Shown here: positions 40,645-49,973 of the stretch, one piece after another | Layout of the letters: each line of letters starts with the position of its first letter | Numbering within the stretch: position 1 is the first letter of the stretch | Source of the DNA: Rhizobium sp. P38BS-XIX | GTDB taxonomy: Bacteria > Pseudomonadota > Alphaproteobacteria > Rhizobiales > Rhizobiaceae | Direction of reading: 5' to 3' | Assembly (NCBI RefSeq): GCF_012641435.1 | Contig: NZ_JABAIJ010000003.1 | Span: 469,614-533,613 of the forward strand | DNA: 64,000 nucleotides | The notes under the pieces: generated by a model | What the model was told of the DNA's origin: nothing | The model's input: the letters and a program-made list of their open reading frames with translations, nothing else | Database searches by the model: none | Program-made: the position numbers and the translations under genes

Positions 40645-43059
40645 TTAAAAACACCGGACATTATCGATCACGACCTGCTCTCCCCGGCGAGGTTTGTATC
40701 CAAATTCGGCATGACATTTCGTCCCGTCCTCCAGGGACACTTCGACCGAGTTTTGCTGATGCAGACCGCGAATATAGGCCTGCCCGTCGTAGCCGATGAC
40801 GAATTCCTCGTCTGACCCCTGTAGCTTGCCGCTCAAGCCAGCGCGGAGCACCGTGCCATTCTTGTCAGAGAGCGTCACCAGAGCTGCCTGAGGCGCCTCC
40901 GCGACGCCAAACTTGACGACGACGCCGCTGCGATCCGCAGGGACGACGACTTCTCTTGTCGCTGGCACGTCGGCATCGACCGGCAGGTTTTTGGGATCAA
41001 TGGAGACGGTATTCGGTTCATAGGAATTGAGATTCGGCACAAGGATGCGACCGCTTTGACCGGTCTTGCCGATCGGTCTGTTCTGTTGCTGGACTTCGAC
41101 ATCCGGCGCGCCCACATCCACGACGGCGAAGGCATCGTCGATGCGATTGGTGGCAAAGACGCCACCGCCGGCAACTGCGATGGCTCCATCGATGCGAGCC
41201 GTAGCGCGGGCGTCTCCACCCTGTTGCTGAACGCCGGCTTCGACTTGAGCAAATGGCGCACGATAGCTGACGGCCGCTTCCCTGTTTGCGTCCTTGCCTT
41301 CCGATGTGCGCAACCGCCAGCCGAAGCTACCATCTTCCTGCTGTAGCGACTTGGAGACGTCTGCGACGACATTGAGCCCGTTCGGGCCGCTTTCAATGCC
41401 TGTGTTGGCGCTGACGTTACCCCCGAATGGAATAGAGAGCCCGGCGAAAATCCCGAAATTCTTACGGTGGTCGAGATCGGTGAAGGCCGTGGCATAAAGC
41501 GTCGCATGCTTGAATGTCTGGCTGTAGGAGACGCTGGCGATGTTGCTTTTCGTACCATCGGAAGCTTCGAGCCTCGTGTAGGAGAGGTTGAGACTGGAGA
41601 GATCCAGCGGCGCTGGCACGCTGACCGTCACCTGGTCGAGCGCGCGCGGCACGCCGGCGCTGAAGATCGTGAATTCCCCGGTGCCGTTGCTGGTCGGTTT
41701 GGCCGTAACGGAAGCAATGTCATCATAGTCGGCAAAGGCGCGCTGCATGCGCGCATAAATCGCCCATCTATCGTGGCTCATTTCGACTGAGGCGTTAAAA
41801 AGGGCGCCGGAGCGGTCGCCGCTTTTGCTTGCCGCGCCGGCAACGGAAGCGACACCCCAGGAGCCAAGCGGGAAGGCCGCGCCACCGCCGCCATTCAGGA
41901 GATCCGCGCCGCCCTCAAAATGTCCCTCCAATGTAAGCCAGTCGGTCAGGCCGTAGCGAGCAGTCGCGACACCCATGATGCGATCGTCATAGTCGTTCGA
42001 TTCCGTTCCGAAGTTGCGCCGAGGAACACCGAGCTCGGCTGAGAAATCCAGAAGACCGCGCCGTAGCAGGAGGTTGGAGGAATAGAAGGGCAGTGTCTGT
42101 GTGGTCTCCCGTCCAAGGCTGTCGCGCAGGACGACAGTCGCCTGCCCGGCTCCGGAAAAGACGGGCAGGTTGGTGACTTCGAACGGCCCGGCCGGAACAT
42201 CGCTGGAATAGGTCCTGACATTCTGTGTGTAGATCTCAAGGGTAGAGGGGACCGCGGCCGTTCCGGCAAAAGCAGGAAGCGGCTCGGTCACGAGGTCGGA
42301 GCGCAGCGTGAAGTTACGTTGGAACTGTATCCCGCCGAAATAGACGGGTCGCGTCCATGACAAGCCGCCGGTCGTAAGGTCTCCGGCGCGGTAGGTAACC
42401 AGATTCTTCGGATCGGAATAGCTCCACGTCGTGTTGAGGCGGGTCAGCCCGTCGAGGCTTCCATTCGAATATCCGGCTATGAAGGATTGGCTGAGCGTGC
42501 CGTAGGGGCTGAATATGCGTGCATCGAAGGAACCGGAAATCCCCTGAAACAGATTTGTGTCGTCTTTGAACAGGCTGTTGGAGCTGGCATAAAGCGAATA
42601 GTTGAGCACCGCACCATAACCGGACTGCGGTGTTGGGATCTTGTTCTCCTCCTGTTGCCGGACATTGATGACCCGTGGCGCGCGGCCCTTGTCTGTCGTC
42701 TGAACATAGATTCGCTGAGTCTCTTCATCGACTTGGTAAGAAAGGTCCGCAAGGGCACTCAGCTCAATCAGCTGTGCGTCACCTGCATCCGAAGGCGGCT
42801 TTATCCCGACTTCGCGCAGTTCCTCCGCCGTTGCCGCAAGCGAGCCATTCGGGCGCTGCTTGAAATTGCCGATCATCTTCATTGAGACATTGTTGATGAA
42901 TACCTCAAGATAAATGTCGCGCGTGCCAACAGGCTGGTCGGCGGTAGCAACGGCTGCCGGCAGATTGGGGACTTCCTGAGCACGCAGCACCGAAACCGAG
43001 AGAAGGATGCTTATAACAACGGTGCCGGTCCTAACGCTTGGTAACGGCGATGTTCGCAT
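40645..43059 (-). CDS. outer-membrane fimbrial usher (archaic/Csu type)
   Basis: 804 residues from the ATG at 43059, which overlaps the chaperone end by 29 bases; a start 31 codons upstream gives no signal peptide. A signal peptide ends near SVLRAQ. The protein then shows an N-terminal chaperone-binding domain (DIYLEVFINNV), a long beta-barrel with Tyr/Phe-rich strands, and C-terminal plug-like domains (GKLQGSDEEFVIGYDGQAYI) ending in a Cys-Phe dipeptide near KCHAEFGYKP. Ushers assemble and export pilin subunits across the outer membrane. It belongs with the chaperone and SCPU subunits beside it. Confidence 0.9.
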   Translation of the reverse strand: MRTSPLPSVRTGTVVISILLSVSVLRAQEVPNLPAAVATADQPVGTRDIYLEVFINNVSMKMIGNFKQRPNGSLAATAEELREVGIKPPSDAGDAQLIELSALADLSYQVDEETQRIYVQTTDKGRAPRVINVRQQEENKIPTPQSGYGAVLNYSLYASSNSLFKDDTNLFQGISGSFDARIFSPYGTLSQSFIAGYSNGSLDGLTRLNTTWSYSDPKNLVTYRAGDLTTGGLSWTRPVYFGGIQFQRNFTLRSDLVTEPLPAFAGTAAVPSTLEIYTQNVRTYSSDVPAGPFEVTNLPVFSGAGQATVVLRDSLGRETTQTLPFYSSNLLLRRGLLDFSAELGVPRRNFGTESNDYDDRIMGVATARYGLTDWLTLEGHFEGGADLLNGGGGAAFPLGSWGVASVAGAASKSGDRSGALFNASVEMSHDRWAIYARMQRAFADYDDIASVTAKPTSNGTGEFTIFSAGVPRALDQVTVSVPAPLDLSSLNLSYTRLEASDGTKSNIASVSYSQTFKHATLYATAFTDLDHRKNFGIFAGLSIPFGGNVSANTGIESGPNGLNVVADVSKSLQQEDGSFGWRLRTSEGKDANREAAVSYRAPFAQVEAGVQQQGGDARATARIDGAIAVAGGGVFATNRIDDAFAVVDVGAPDVEVQQQNRPIGKTGQSGRILVPNLNSYEPNTVSIDPKNLPVDADVPATREVVVPADRSGVVVKFGVAEAPQAALVTLSDKNGTVLRAGLSGKLQGSDEEFVIGYDGQAYIRGLHQQNSVEVSLEDGTKCHAEFGYKPRRGEQVVIDNVRCF

Positions 43060-43750
43060 TAAATGGCCCAAGATCGCTCTGGCCCTGCAAAGTAACCGCA
43101 CCGCCGGAGAGGGATTTTGCGGTCGTGATCGGCCATTGCATCGTTGCGCCACTCAAGACGTATCCGACCAGGCCGTTGCGACCACCAATCTTCGTAGCTC
43201 CCTGTACTAGTGTGACGTTCGAAAGCCGGAAACGGCTGCCGCCATTGTTCTTTCCGGTCAGAAGCAAGCTGTTGCCCTGCCTGCTGATATTCCATGCGAC
43301 ATCAGCAGGCGTGACATCCGCTTTCTTGAAAAAGATCGGAATGGAGTGACGCATGATGAGCGTGACCGTTCCCGCGCGCGAACGCGACGCGTCCGGCAAT
43401 TCGTCAACGATCACGCGATAGGTCTCCTCCGCCTTGACGGGAGCCTTGCTCGTACGCACCACCCTGACGACATATTGGCCATTCGGGTTCATCTTGGCCG
43501 AAGGGGGACTGGCGACGACGTCTCTGGTCGGCTCAAGCCGTTCCGTTCCGCCGGTCTGGCTCCACTTGAACACGCGCACCTGAACATTGATGGGGTGGTC
43601 GCCGTCATTGCCAAGGTTGAGAACGGCCGTGCCGGATGGGGCAACGAGATCAAGACTGGTCGGTGCCACACGTAGGGATGCAGCGTTTGCGCCATAGGGA
43701 CTTAAAAGCAAAAGTATAGTCGCAGCAATGCGTGGCAACCTGCGTTGCAT
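43031..43750 (-). CDS. periplasmic fimbrial chaperone (PapD-like)
   Basis: 239 residues. The signal peptide ends ANAASLRV, and two Ig-like domains follow: the N-terminal one with the conserved strand TSLDLVAPSGTAVLNLGND and the G1 strand region TVTLIMRHSIPIFFKK. The latter includes the FGL-like, longer loop usual for archaic chaperones of SCPU subunits. It caps subunits by donor-strand complementation and delivers them to the usher. Confidence 0.9.
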   Translation of the reverse strand: MQRRLPRIAATILLLLSPYGANAASLRVAPTSLDLVAPSGTAVLNLGNDGDHPINVQVRVFKWSQTGGTERLEPTRDVVASPPSAKMNPNGQYVVRVVRTSKAPVKAEETYRVIVDELPDASRSRAGTVTLIMRHSIPIFFKKADVTPADVAWNISRQGNSLLLTGKNNGGSRFRLSNVTLVQGATKIGGRNGLVGYVLSGATMQWPITTAKSLSGGAVTLQGQSDLGPFNANIAVTKR

Positions 43751-43775
43751 AGCAGCCTCCTGGACCTATCGATTG

Positions 43776-44279
43776 TCAGTAGGTGACGGTGATCGCCACT
43801 GTGTCGGTGTAGACACCGGCAGCCGGTGTCGACTGCGGTGGAACGCGGCCATAGACCGTTATGTTCTGCACAGTACCGTTGCCAGTTCCAGCCAAGGTGT
43901 CGGTGCCGATCGTGACGCCCCATGTCTGCGTCCGATTGGTATCGCGATAGAGGCCGTAGCTCACCGTTGCCGCCGCCGGCCCAGTCATGAGGCGGGTGGT
44001 TGTTGTGGCGCCGGTGCCAGCACCCGCGCTCAAGCCGACATTGTATGTTTGCCCCGCCGTGCATTGCACGCCGATGGTACTGGTCTGGTCGATATTTGCG
44101 GTGATGATGCCCGTGGTGCCGAAGTCAAGATCGCTGGCGCTTTGAACCAGGCATTGTGCCTGGATCGTAATGCGAACGGTCATATTGCCGGTTGCAACGG
44201 CTGCCATGGAGGGCGGTGTCGCTATGATCATAGCAGCACCGAAAAAAATGGCGCCGCGCAGTACTCTCAGCATTCGCAC
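43776..44279 (-). CDS. spore-coat-U (SCPU) major pilin subunit
   Basis: 167 residues. The signal peptide ends PPSMAA. A single SCPU/SCP domain follows (ITIQAQCLVQSASDLDFGTTG, GVQCTAGQTYNVGLSAG with a Cys pair) ending VAITVTY. This is the structural subunit of an archaic chaperone-usher pilus. First gene of the operon; the promoter must lie in the AT-rich gap above 44280. Confidence 0.9.
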   Translation of the reverse strand: MRMLRVLRGAIFFGAAMIIATPPSMAAVATGNMTVRITIQAQCLVQSASDLDFGTTGIITANIDQTSTIGVQCTAGQTYNVGLSAGAGTGATTTTRLMTGPAAATVSYGLYRDTNRTQTWGVTIGTDTLAGTGNGTVQNITVYGRVPPQSTPAAGVYTDTVAITVTY

Positions 44280-44328
44280 TTCCCCTCACCAGGTTATTAA
44301 AAACATACGAATATAAGGAGATAATCAT

Positions 44329-44433
44329 ATGTTCTTGATTCTGGCAATGCTGCAGAAGGCGGTCGATCACCCCGAGACAGTATCAAATGCATTACTGAAG
44401 TTTATCTGGCGGAATTATTCGAACCTTACTTGA
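44329..44433 (+). CDS. candidate 34-residue small ORF upstream of the pilus operon
   Basis: ATG preceded by AAGGAG at an ideal 8-base spacing. The peptide begins MFLILAMLQKAVDHPETVSN and ends at TGA. It lies on the strand opposite to the pilus operon in the AT-rich divergent gap. Only the ribosome site supports it; no known family. It might be a leader peptide or noise. Confidence 0.35.
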   Translation: MFLILAMLQKAVDHPETVSNALLKFIWRNYSNLT

Positions 44434-44613
44434 GTAGGAATGCATATTTTGGAAATCGTGGTTAACGGCGAATTAAAAAAATCGCTTGTTGATTATTAAA
44501 ATCAAACAGAAATGCCAGTTCCACTTGCAAAAAGAACCGCTTTTAGTTGTATAAACCGCAGATCCGAAAGGTCCATGCATCGATAGAATAGCGTCTGTGG
44601 CGCTCGCAGGCGA
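44434..44613. other. AT-rich gap between small ORF and the winged-helix gene
   Basis: No gene seen. The base composition is clearly more AT-rich than the rest of the window, fitting promoter or horizontally acquired sequence linked to the pilus locus. Confidence 0.4.
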
Positions 44614-45510
44614 TCATGAGCTCAGAAATAACGCGTTCGATGGCATCCGAATATCGGCGGCGGCATGGAGAACCTCATGGCTCATGGCGTCGATCATGGC
44701 GTATTTTTCCGCCTGATAATTCCAGTATTCCGATACGAATGTATGTGAAAGCCAGAAGCTGCTCTTCCCAGGTGCGCCCACCCAACCGACACTGCCGAAT
44801 TCGGCTGCGCGCTTGAACAGGCGCTTCAAATGAGTTCTGGAAATCATGAACTGGCTTTGCATCAACTTCATGGAAAGCGGGCCGATCAGTACCTTGTCAG
44901 CGGTGAAGTCGATCGAGGTTATGCGCGAAATCAGATAGTCCATGACCGCTCCGCCCGACGTCGCCCAATTGAACAGGCTGAAGGTCACGCCGGGATTGCG
45001 AAGGATTTCGCTATCCATGATGCGCTTGGCGATGATCGGGTGCATGCGCCAGATGACGTCTGGATCGAGCGCGATCTTGGCCATGCGATCGCCGCCGTCG
45101 AGTGTATCGAGAACGATCAGATGCGTATGGATCCAACGCATCATGTATTCGCGCGTCAGAGCGGATGGTTCGAGCAGCGTGATGCGGCGATCCGAACTGC
45201 GCGCAACGGGCTGAATAAATTTATAGGCCAGCATTTCCTTCAGGAAGGCAGCGGCCGTATTGCGGCTGGCGATGCCGTGTTTGACGGCGAAATCGATGAA
45301 GCGGCCACTGTAGAGCCCCGGGGCCGGCTCGTCCGGATAACCGAGCGATAGCGAAAAGCCCGCATGTGCGAGGAGCCACCTTTGTTGCGCCGCCATGATC
45401 GAAGCGATGCGAGGATTGTCGCTATAGATCGCCATCAGTTCATGTGCGCTATGTAATATAGCTGAAAGAAAATTCTCGTTTTGGCCAAGCTCTTTTGCCG
45501 TGAATACCAT
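44614..45510 (-). CDS. putative winged-helix DNA-binding protein
   Basis: 298 residues from the ATG at 45510; a GTG at 45570 would add 20 residues but has no ribosome site. No signal peptide. Two stretches look like winged helices: AVKHGIASRNTAAAFLKEML with the wing SSDRRITLLEPS (about residues 85-130), and MISRTHLKRLFKRAAEFGSVG with a following strand turn (about 225-260). MarR-like proteins have this make-up, but the protein is longer and I do not recognise the family. It is next to the pilus operon on the same strand, so a role in pilus control is possible. Not certain. Confidence 0.55.
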   Translation of the reverse strand: MVFTAKELGQNENFLSAILHSAHELMAIYSDNPRIASIMAAQQRWLLAHAGFSLSLGYPDEPAPGLYSGRFIDFAVKHGIASRNTAAAFLKEMLAYKFIQPVARSSDRRITLLEPSALTREYMMRWIHTHLIVLDTLDGGDRMAKIALDPDVIWRMHPIIAKRIMDSEILRNPGVTFSLFNWATSGGAVMDYLISRITSIDFTADKVLIGPLSMKLMQSQFMISRTHLKRLFKRAAEFGSVGWVGAPGKSSFWLSHTFVSEYWNYQAEKYAMIDAMSHEVLHAAADIRMPSNALFLSS

Positions 45511-45906
45511 GCGCGCCGTAATTCTCGCCCTGAAGACAACAAAGGAATCGTGGAGCCGCCCCCTGGCCACAGTATGATAGAAGCATAAAAATATCCGTTT
45601 GTCTTGTTGATGACCGCGTTAACTTTAAGGATCAAGCTTAATGCGTCCCGTCTGATACAAGCGTGCGTTTGTGCAGTCTTTGCGAATATGTCGCAGCATC
45701 TCGGCCGCCAATGTACTCGCCCGTCGCTCTCATATCCCGTCGCGGGAGCGGCGCCGTTCCCCAGAACGTTGAAGCCCCGCCGATGAACAAGCACACGCCA
45801 TCAACATTTCTTTGCAAAAGGTCCGCAATTGGCCATCTTTCGGTAAAAGCCGCGCCACAGTTCTCTTCAAAATCGCTGTTCGTGATTTTGTTCAAAGGAG
45901 CGGTCG
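45511..45906. other. 396-bp intergenic region, nothing recognised
   Basis: Short frames without ribosome sites only. It should contain the promoters for the divergent genes on either side. Confidence 0.45.
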
Positions 45907-46521
45907 ATGGATACGCAGCCTGTGAGATGGTGGAATGGCCAAAACGAAATGACCCGCAGGCTCGGTTCCGGGCTTGCTGTTTGCGGCACGGTGGTCGGTG
46001 CTCTCTACATGATCGTGGAGACCGCGCCGACGGAGCGTGCGATGCGGTTCTTCGATGACGGCGGCCGTATCGCCGTCAGCCAGGCGAAACCGTTGGACCG
46101 ACCTGTGAGCAACCAGCTGCAGGTCGCGGTAGATGCGAGTCCGGCTGGGCAAATGCTGTCCGTGCCGATCCCGACGCCGTCGCCTTTAGCCTCCGCCAAG
46201 ATTGCGCCTCCTGCGAAACATGTCGCGATGCGCGCCGAAGCCGAGAAGCCCAAGGTTGCCGACGCCGGCAGCGTTGAACTCTTCAATCGCTGCCTGCCAC
46301 AATGCGAGACGCGAGATCCGATGATTGCCGGAGGTGTCGAAAGCACGCCGCAGGAACCGATGCTGGTTGCCGGGGATCCGCCGCCAGTCGTCGAGGAAAG
46401 GGATGGATTTCGGCCGCTTGCGGGTGCCCGGCATCTGTTGATCCGGGCGGTTGACGCGCCTGGCATCATGCTTCGCCGCAGCCGGCAGGCCATCGATAGC
46501 GTTGCCCGCCTTGATTGGTAA
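45907..46521 (+). CDS. single-span membrane-anchored protein, unknown function
   Basis: 204 residues with an AAAGGAG ribosome site 7 bases upstream. A short N-terminal cytoplasmic part precedes one hydrophobic segment at about 20-38 (GSGLAVCGTVVGALYMIVE). The rest is Pro/Ala-rich and would be periplasmic, with two Cys near NRCLPQCET that may form a disulfide. No family recognised. Confidence 0.65.
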   Translation: MDTQPVRWWNGQNEMTRRLGSGLAVCGTVVGALYMIVETAPTERAMRFFDDGGRIAVSQAKPLDRPVSNQLQVAVDASPAGQMLSVPIPTPSPLASAKIAPPAKHVAMRAEAEKPKVADAGSVELFNRCLPQCETRDPMIAGGVESTPQEPMLVAGDPPPVVEERDGFRPLAGARHLLIRAVDAPGIMLRRSRQAIDSVARLDW

Positions 46522-46732
46522 GCTGCCGCCCCAGTTTCGAACACCCGTCGCCATATCGAAGGGGCAACGGGTGCTTGGAGTAATTCCAGAAAAAGTGAGC
46601 AGCGGTTTTCCGTCCGGAATTGCGCGAAAACAAAGAGATAGAGCGAGTTCGGGGATTCCGTGAAAAGCTGAACCGCTCTAGGTCTTGAGGGAGCGACGCA
46701 GGTACCGTGGAGGAACGGCACCTGCGCGTGGC

Positions 46733-47521
46733 TTACAAGCCGCCGGCGCTGGCTGTGCTGCGCAGGAGCTTGCAGAGGCTTACAAGGCCGGAGTCGAAGC
46801 TGCCTGAGGCAGAGACCTGACGACAAGCGATGAGCATACGGCGCTGTTCCGCACTCGACATGGTGTGGAAGGCGGCCAGCGTTCGAGTTGCCGAACGAGT
46901 ATTGTTGTTGCCGGTCCGCGAGCTTCCGGACCCCAATCCGAGTCCGCCAGTGCCACCGCCTGCGGTGCTGATGCCGCCACCATTGGTACCGCTGCCGCCT
47001 GTGCCGCCAGAACCACCGGTTCCGCCGCCGCTGCTTCCACCTGAGCCGACGCCGACCCCTACACCGACGCCAACGCCGGATCCACCGACGGAGGCGCCAA
47101 CACCAGCATTGACGCCGCCCGAGCCGCCGACTGAGGCGCCGAGGCCCGCGTTCACGCCACCGCTGTTGGCGGATGCGCCGACGCCAGCATTGACGCCATT
47201 GGAACCCCCGACCGACGCACCGACCCCGGCGTTCACGCCGCTCGTGCCGGATACGGAGGCGCCAACACCGGCATTGACGCCGTTCGCGCCGCCGACAGAT
47301 GCGCCGACGCCTGCGTTGAGACCGTTGGAACCAAGGCCTGCGCCGAGACCCGCATTGATACCGCCGATAGAGACACCCAGACCCGCACCCAGTCCACCAC
47401 TGCCGCTGCCAGACCGGCCGCCGCCGTGATCGTTACCGCCGCCCGGTTCTGCATAAGCTGTCGAAGCCAATAAAAGAAAGGCGGAAGCGGCAAGAGCCAT
47501 CCGTGAAGATAGTACTTTCAT
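46733..47521 (-). CDS. secreted glycine-rich repeat protein
   Basis: 262 residues. A Sec signal peptide ends at STAYAEP. The region of residues about 54-149 is a tandem repeat of a 13-14-residue unit of the form GVNAGVGASVGGSN (seven copies). A Gly/Val/Ser low-complexity stretch follows, and a conserved-looking 55-residue C-terminus (AAFHTMSSAEQRRMLIACRQ, then a second Cys in SLCKLL) ends the protein. It is probably an exported surface or extracellular protein; the repeat could form a beta-rich solenoid. No known domain recognised. The proline-rich frame on the opposite strand is a shadow of the repeats. Confidence 0.75.
   Translation of the reverse strand: MKVLSSRMALAASAFLLLASTAYAEPGGGNDHGGGRSGSGSGGLGAGLGVSIGGINAGLGAGLGSNGLNAGVGASVGGANGVNAGVGASVSGTSGVNAGVGASVGGSNGVNAGVGASANSGGVNAGLGASVGGSGGVNAGVGASVGGSGVGVGVGVGVGSGGSSGGGTGGSGGTGGSGTNGGGISTAGGGTGGLGLGSGSSRTGNNNTRSATRTLAAFHTMSSAEQRRMLIACRQVSASGSFDSGLVSLCKLLRSTASAGGL
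47075..47362 (-). repeat. tandem 39/42-bp repeat inside the glycine-rich gene
   Basis: Seven degenerate copies of a 14-residue (42-base) unit, two of 13 residues. In-frame length variation by one codon shows the repeat is under coding constraint. Not a CRISPR array: no spacers. Confidence 0.8.
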
Positions 47522-47723
47522 GACTTAACTCCGTTTCAGTTCGGCTGTTTAAAAGCCTGTTTCTGATAATCGGAGCGCGCGCACCGTAGAGATGGAACGA
47601 AAGGGCGTGTCTTACTGTCCAGTCCTCCCAAGACTAATTTATAGAATAGTCTAATTTAGTAATGCTGCAATAACAATTTTCACGCATGCCTTGCAGAATC
47701 AAAACGCCACTGGCTAACCAATG

Positions 47724-47754
47724 ATAACCCTGCCTCATTTTGGGGCAGGGTTAT
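47724..47754. terminator. hairpin after pepT
   Basis: ATAACCCTGCC at 47724-47734 and GGCAGGGTTAT at 47744-47754 form a perfect 11-bp stem with a 9-base loop, 46 bases beyond the pepT stop. Neither side has a long T-run, so termination may be weak or bidirectional. Confidence 0.55.
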
Positions 47755-47799
47755 TATGCCTGAGTATTTCAGTCGAATTTTATTCTGAGAGCGCGGCGG

Positions 47800-49032
47800 T
47801 CAAGACCGCTCCGCCCAGATCTTCGCCAGTTCAACGAGTGTTTTGACTGACTTCTCCATGTCTTGTCGGCTGACCCATTCTAGAGGCGAATGAAATGCGT
47901 GGCCGCCCGCAAAGAGGTTCGCGCATGGTAGCCCCATGAATGACAGTCTAGAGCCGTCGGTACCGCCACGAATACTGCCGCGCACCGGCGTCATACCGGC
48001 CCGGCCGATCGCTTCGACTGCAAACTCGACAATCTGCGGATGGCGATCGAGGACCGTCTTCATGTTGCGATACTGGTGCTTGACCGTGAAACTATAGGAG
48101 GACCCGGGATAGGCCGTCATGACGTCCTTCACGATCTGCTCGAGCATGTGCTCCTTGTCAGCAAGGCCGGTTTCATCGAAATCGCGGATAATAAGACCGA
48201 GTGTCGCTTTTTCCATAGAAGCGCTGACGCCGGTGGGATGGATGAAGCCTTCACGGCCCGCCGTTGTTTCCGGCGCGATGTCTTTCGGAAGCCTGTCGAT
48301 GATCGCCCCGGCAATCTTGATGGCATTTTCCATCTTGTCGAAGGCGAAGCCTGGATGGATCGCGACGCCCTGAATGACGATCTCGACACCGTCAGCTGAA
48401 AACGTTTCGTCTTCGATGTGGCCGGCCGTTTCTCCGTCTACCGTATAGGCGAATTCCGCTCCGAGCTTCTTCAAATCCATCTTGTCGACGCCACGTCCGA
48501 TCTCTTCGTCCGTTGTGAAGAGGAGCTTGATGGTGCCGTGACGGATATCCGGATTGTCGATCAGATACTGAGCAGCGGTCACGATCTCAGCAAGGCCGGC
48601 CTTGTCGTCGGCACCGAGCAATGTCGTACCGTCCGAGGTGATGATGTCATTGCCGATCTGATCGCGAAGGGCAGGGTGCTCGTCGACGCGAATGACCTGC
48701 TGCGGATCGCCCGCAAGCCGGATATCGCCGCCGCGATAATCTCTGAGCATCTGCGGTTTCACGTTCGTTCCGGTGAAATCCGGAGCGGTGTCCATGTGGG
48801 AGCAAAAACAGATCACCGGAACCGGTTTGTCGACATTCGACGGAATGGTCGCGTAGACATAGCCGTGTTCATCGAGATGCGCGTCTGGAAGGCCGATCGC
48901 CAGCAGTTCATCGACAAGGATCCGCCCGAGATTCTTCTGCTTCTCCGTTGATGGCTGAGTCGTCGACGTGGGATCGGATTGGGTGTCGACGACAACATAG
49001 CGAAGGAAGCGATCGGTGACGGTATCGGTCAT
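47800..49032 (-). CDS. pepT: peptidase T (tripeptide aminopeptidase)
   Basis: 410 residues, family M20. The zinc ligands are visible: His in CFCSHMDTAPDF, the bridging Asp in TTLLGADDKAG, the catalytic Glu pair in FTTDEEIGRG, and the last His in GGHAFHSPLEW. PepT removes the N-terminal residue of tripeptides in the cytoplasm. It stands alone, with its own hairpin downstream. Confidence 0.95.
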   Translation of the reverse strand: MTDTVTDRFLRYVVVDTQSDPTSTTQPSTEKQKNLGRILVDELLAIGLPDAHLDEHGYVYATIPSNVDKPVPVICFCSHMDTAPDFTGTNVKPQMLRDYRGGDIRLAGDPQQVIRVDEHPALRDQIGNDIITSDGTTLLGADDKAGLAEIVTAAQYLIDNPDIRHGTIKLLFTTDEEIGRGVDKMDLKKLGAEFAYTVDGETAGHIEDETFSADGVEIVIQGVAIHPGFAFDKMENAIKIAGAIIDRLPKDIAPETTAGREGFIHPTGVSASMEKATLGLIIRDFDETGLADKEHMLEQIVKDVMTAYPGSSYSFTVKHQYRNMKTVLDRHPQIVEFAVEAIGRAGMTPVRGSIRGGTDGSRLSFMGLPCANLFAGGHAFHSPLEWVSRQDMEKSVKTLVELAKIWAERS

Positions 49033-49129
49033 GTGGTTTGACTCCGGTATGGTTTCGACCTGGCGTTGATAGCTATAGCGGCCGAAATCTGTGTCGTGAA
49101 TCGATTTTGTGCGGCTGATATCGATACAT

Positions 49130-49162
49130 AAAAAAGGCCGCCCCGATTGTCGCGGAGCGGCC
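49130..49162 (-). terminator. intrinsic terminator after the DUF992 gene
   Basis: GGCCGCTCCG / TCGGGGCGGCC arms (one mismatch) followed by six T on the minus strand, 36 bases after the stop at 49198. Confidence 0.75.
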
Positions 49163-49197
49163 CGATAATGACGCGCGATGACCGCGCGTTATGAAAC

Positions 49198-49722
49198 TCA
49201 CTCGGCCGAGGTCAGCGTGACCGAAGTGCCGGTCGCAGCAAGGTTAAGGCCGAGTTGGCCCGTGACGCTGACGGTCTGAAGGTGAATGGAGCCGGCCGTA
49301 CCGCCGACGAGGATGTTCGTGCCGACACCCGCACCAAGCGTGGCTTCAACGGTGGCGCCCTGATAGAGGCCGCTCAGAGAGCCATGATGATAGCCGGCTG
49401 TCGGCGCAAAGACAGCCCAGATGAGCCGGCTGCGCGTGGTGAAGCCGAGATCGACGCCCATCTTACGGATGGCGCCGGTGTAATGATCAACACGCTCGCG
49501 ACCAACTGTCGAATGAAAGGTGCAATCCATCTCCTTGGCTGATCCGAGCACATAGCCGACACCGCCGCCGATTTCGCAATCGATATAACCGATCTTGACG
49601 CCGTTGCGCTGATCCGGTTCCTCCTCGCGATAGTTGGTCGGCATATCAGCCGCGCGTGCCACCGCAGTGCCGGCGACAATCAACGATGCGGCTGAAAACG
49701 CCAGTGTCAGAACTTTTCTCAT
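49198..49722 (-). CDS. DUF992 secreted protein
   Basis: 174 residues with a signal peptide ending near VARAAD. The motifs VKIGYIDCEIGGGVGYVLGS and MDCTFHST are those of DUF992, a rhizobial and related family of periplasmic or outer-membrane-associated proteins of unknown function. The sequence is beta-rich with one Cys pair. It has its own terminator, and no operon partner is evident. Confidence 0.85.
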   Translation of the reverse strand: MRKVLTLAFSAASLIVAGTAVARAADMPTNYREEEPDQRNGVKIGYIDCEIGGGVGYVLGSAKEMDCTFHSTVGRERVDHYTGAIRKMGVDLGFTTRSRLIWAVFAPTAGYHHGSLSGLYQGATVEATLGAGVGTNILVGGTAGSIHLQTVSVTGQLGLNLAATGTSVTLTSAE

Positions 49723-49973
49723 CTGTTTTCTCCTTGTCAGAGTATTTATGGGTGGCGGGCACCCTTCGGTCGAGCCGATGGAATCAACCCTTACTTAACG
49801 CTTGTAATCGCAGAACGATCCCAAAAATAAGGCCGACATCGTCATGATCCTTCTCACAATATAGGGAGCTGCTTGGATAGAAGCAGTCCTTGCGCTTTCA
49901 CGATTTGCAACCGACTGAATCGCGCCGGATCAAATCGGCAGCGCGATAGCGAGGAATCCGGCACTTTTGCCGA

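Noticed and set aside
47075..47362. Possible CRISPR-like repeat array
   Set aside because: Repeats are adjacent, degenerate and coding, with no unique spacers and no cas genes.
46830..47429. Proline-rich 199-codon plus-strand ORF
   Set aside because: Shadow of the glycine-rich repeats on the minus strand; no ribosome site.
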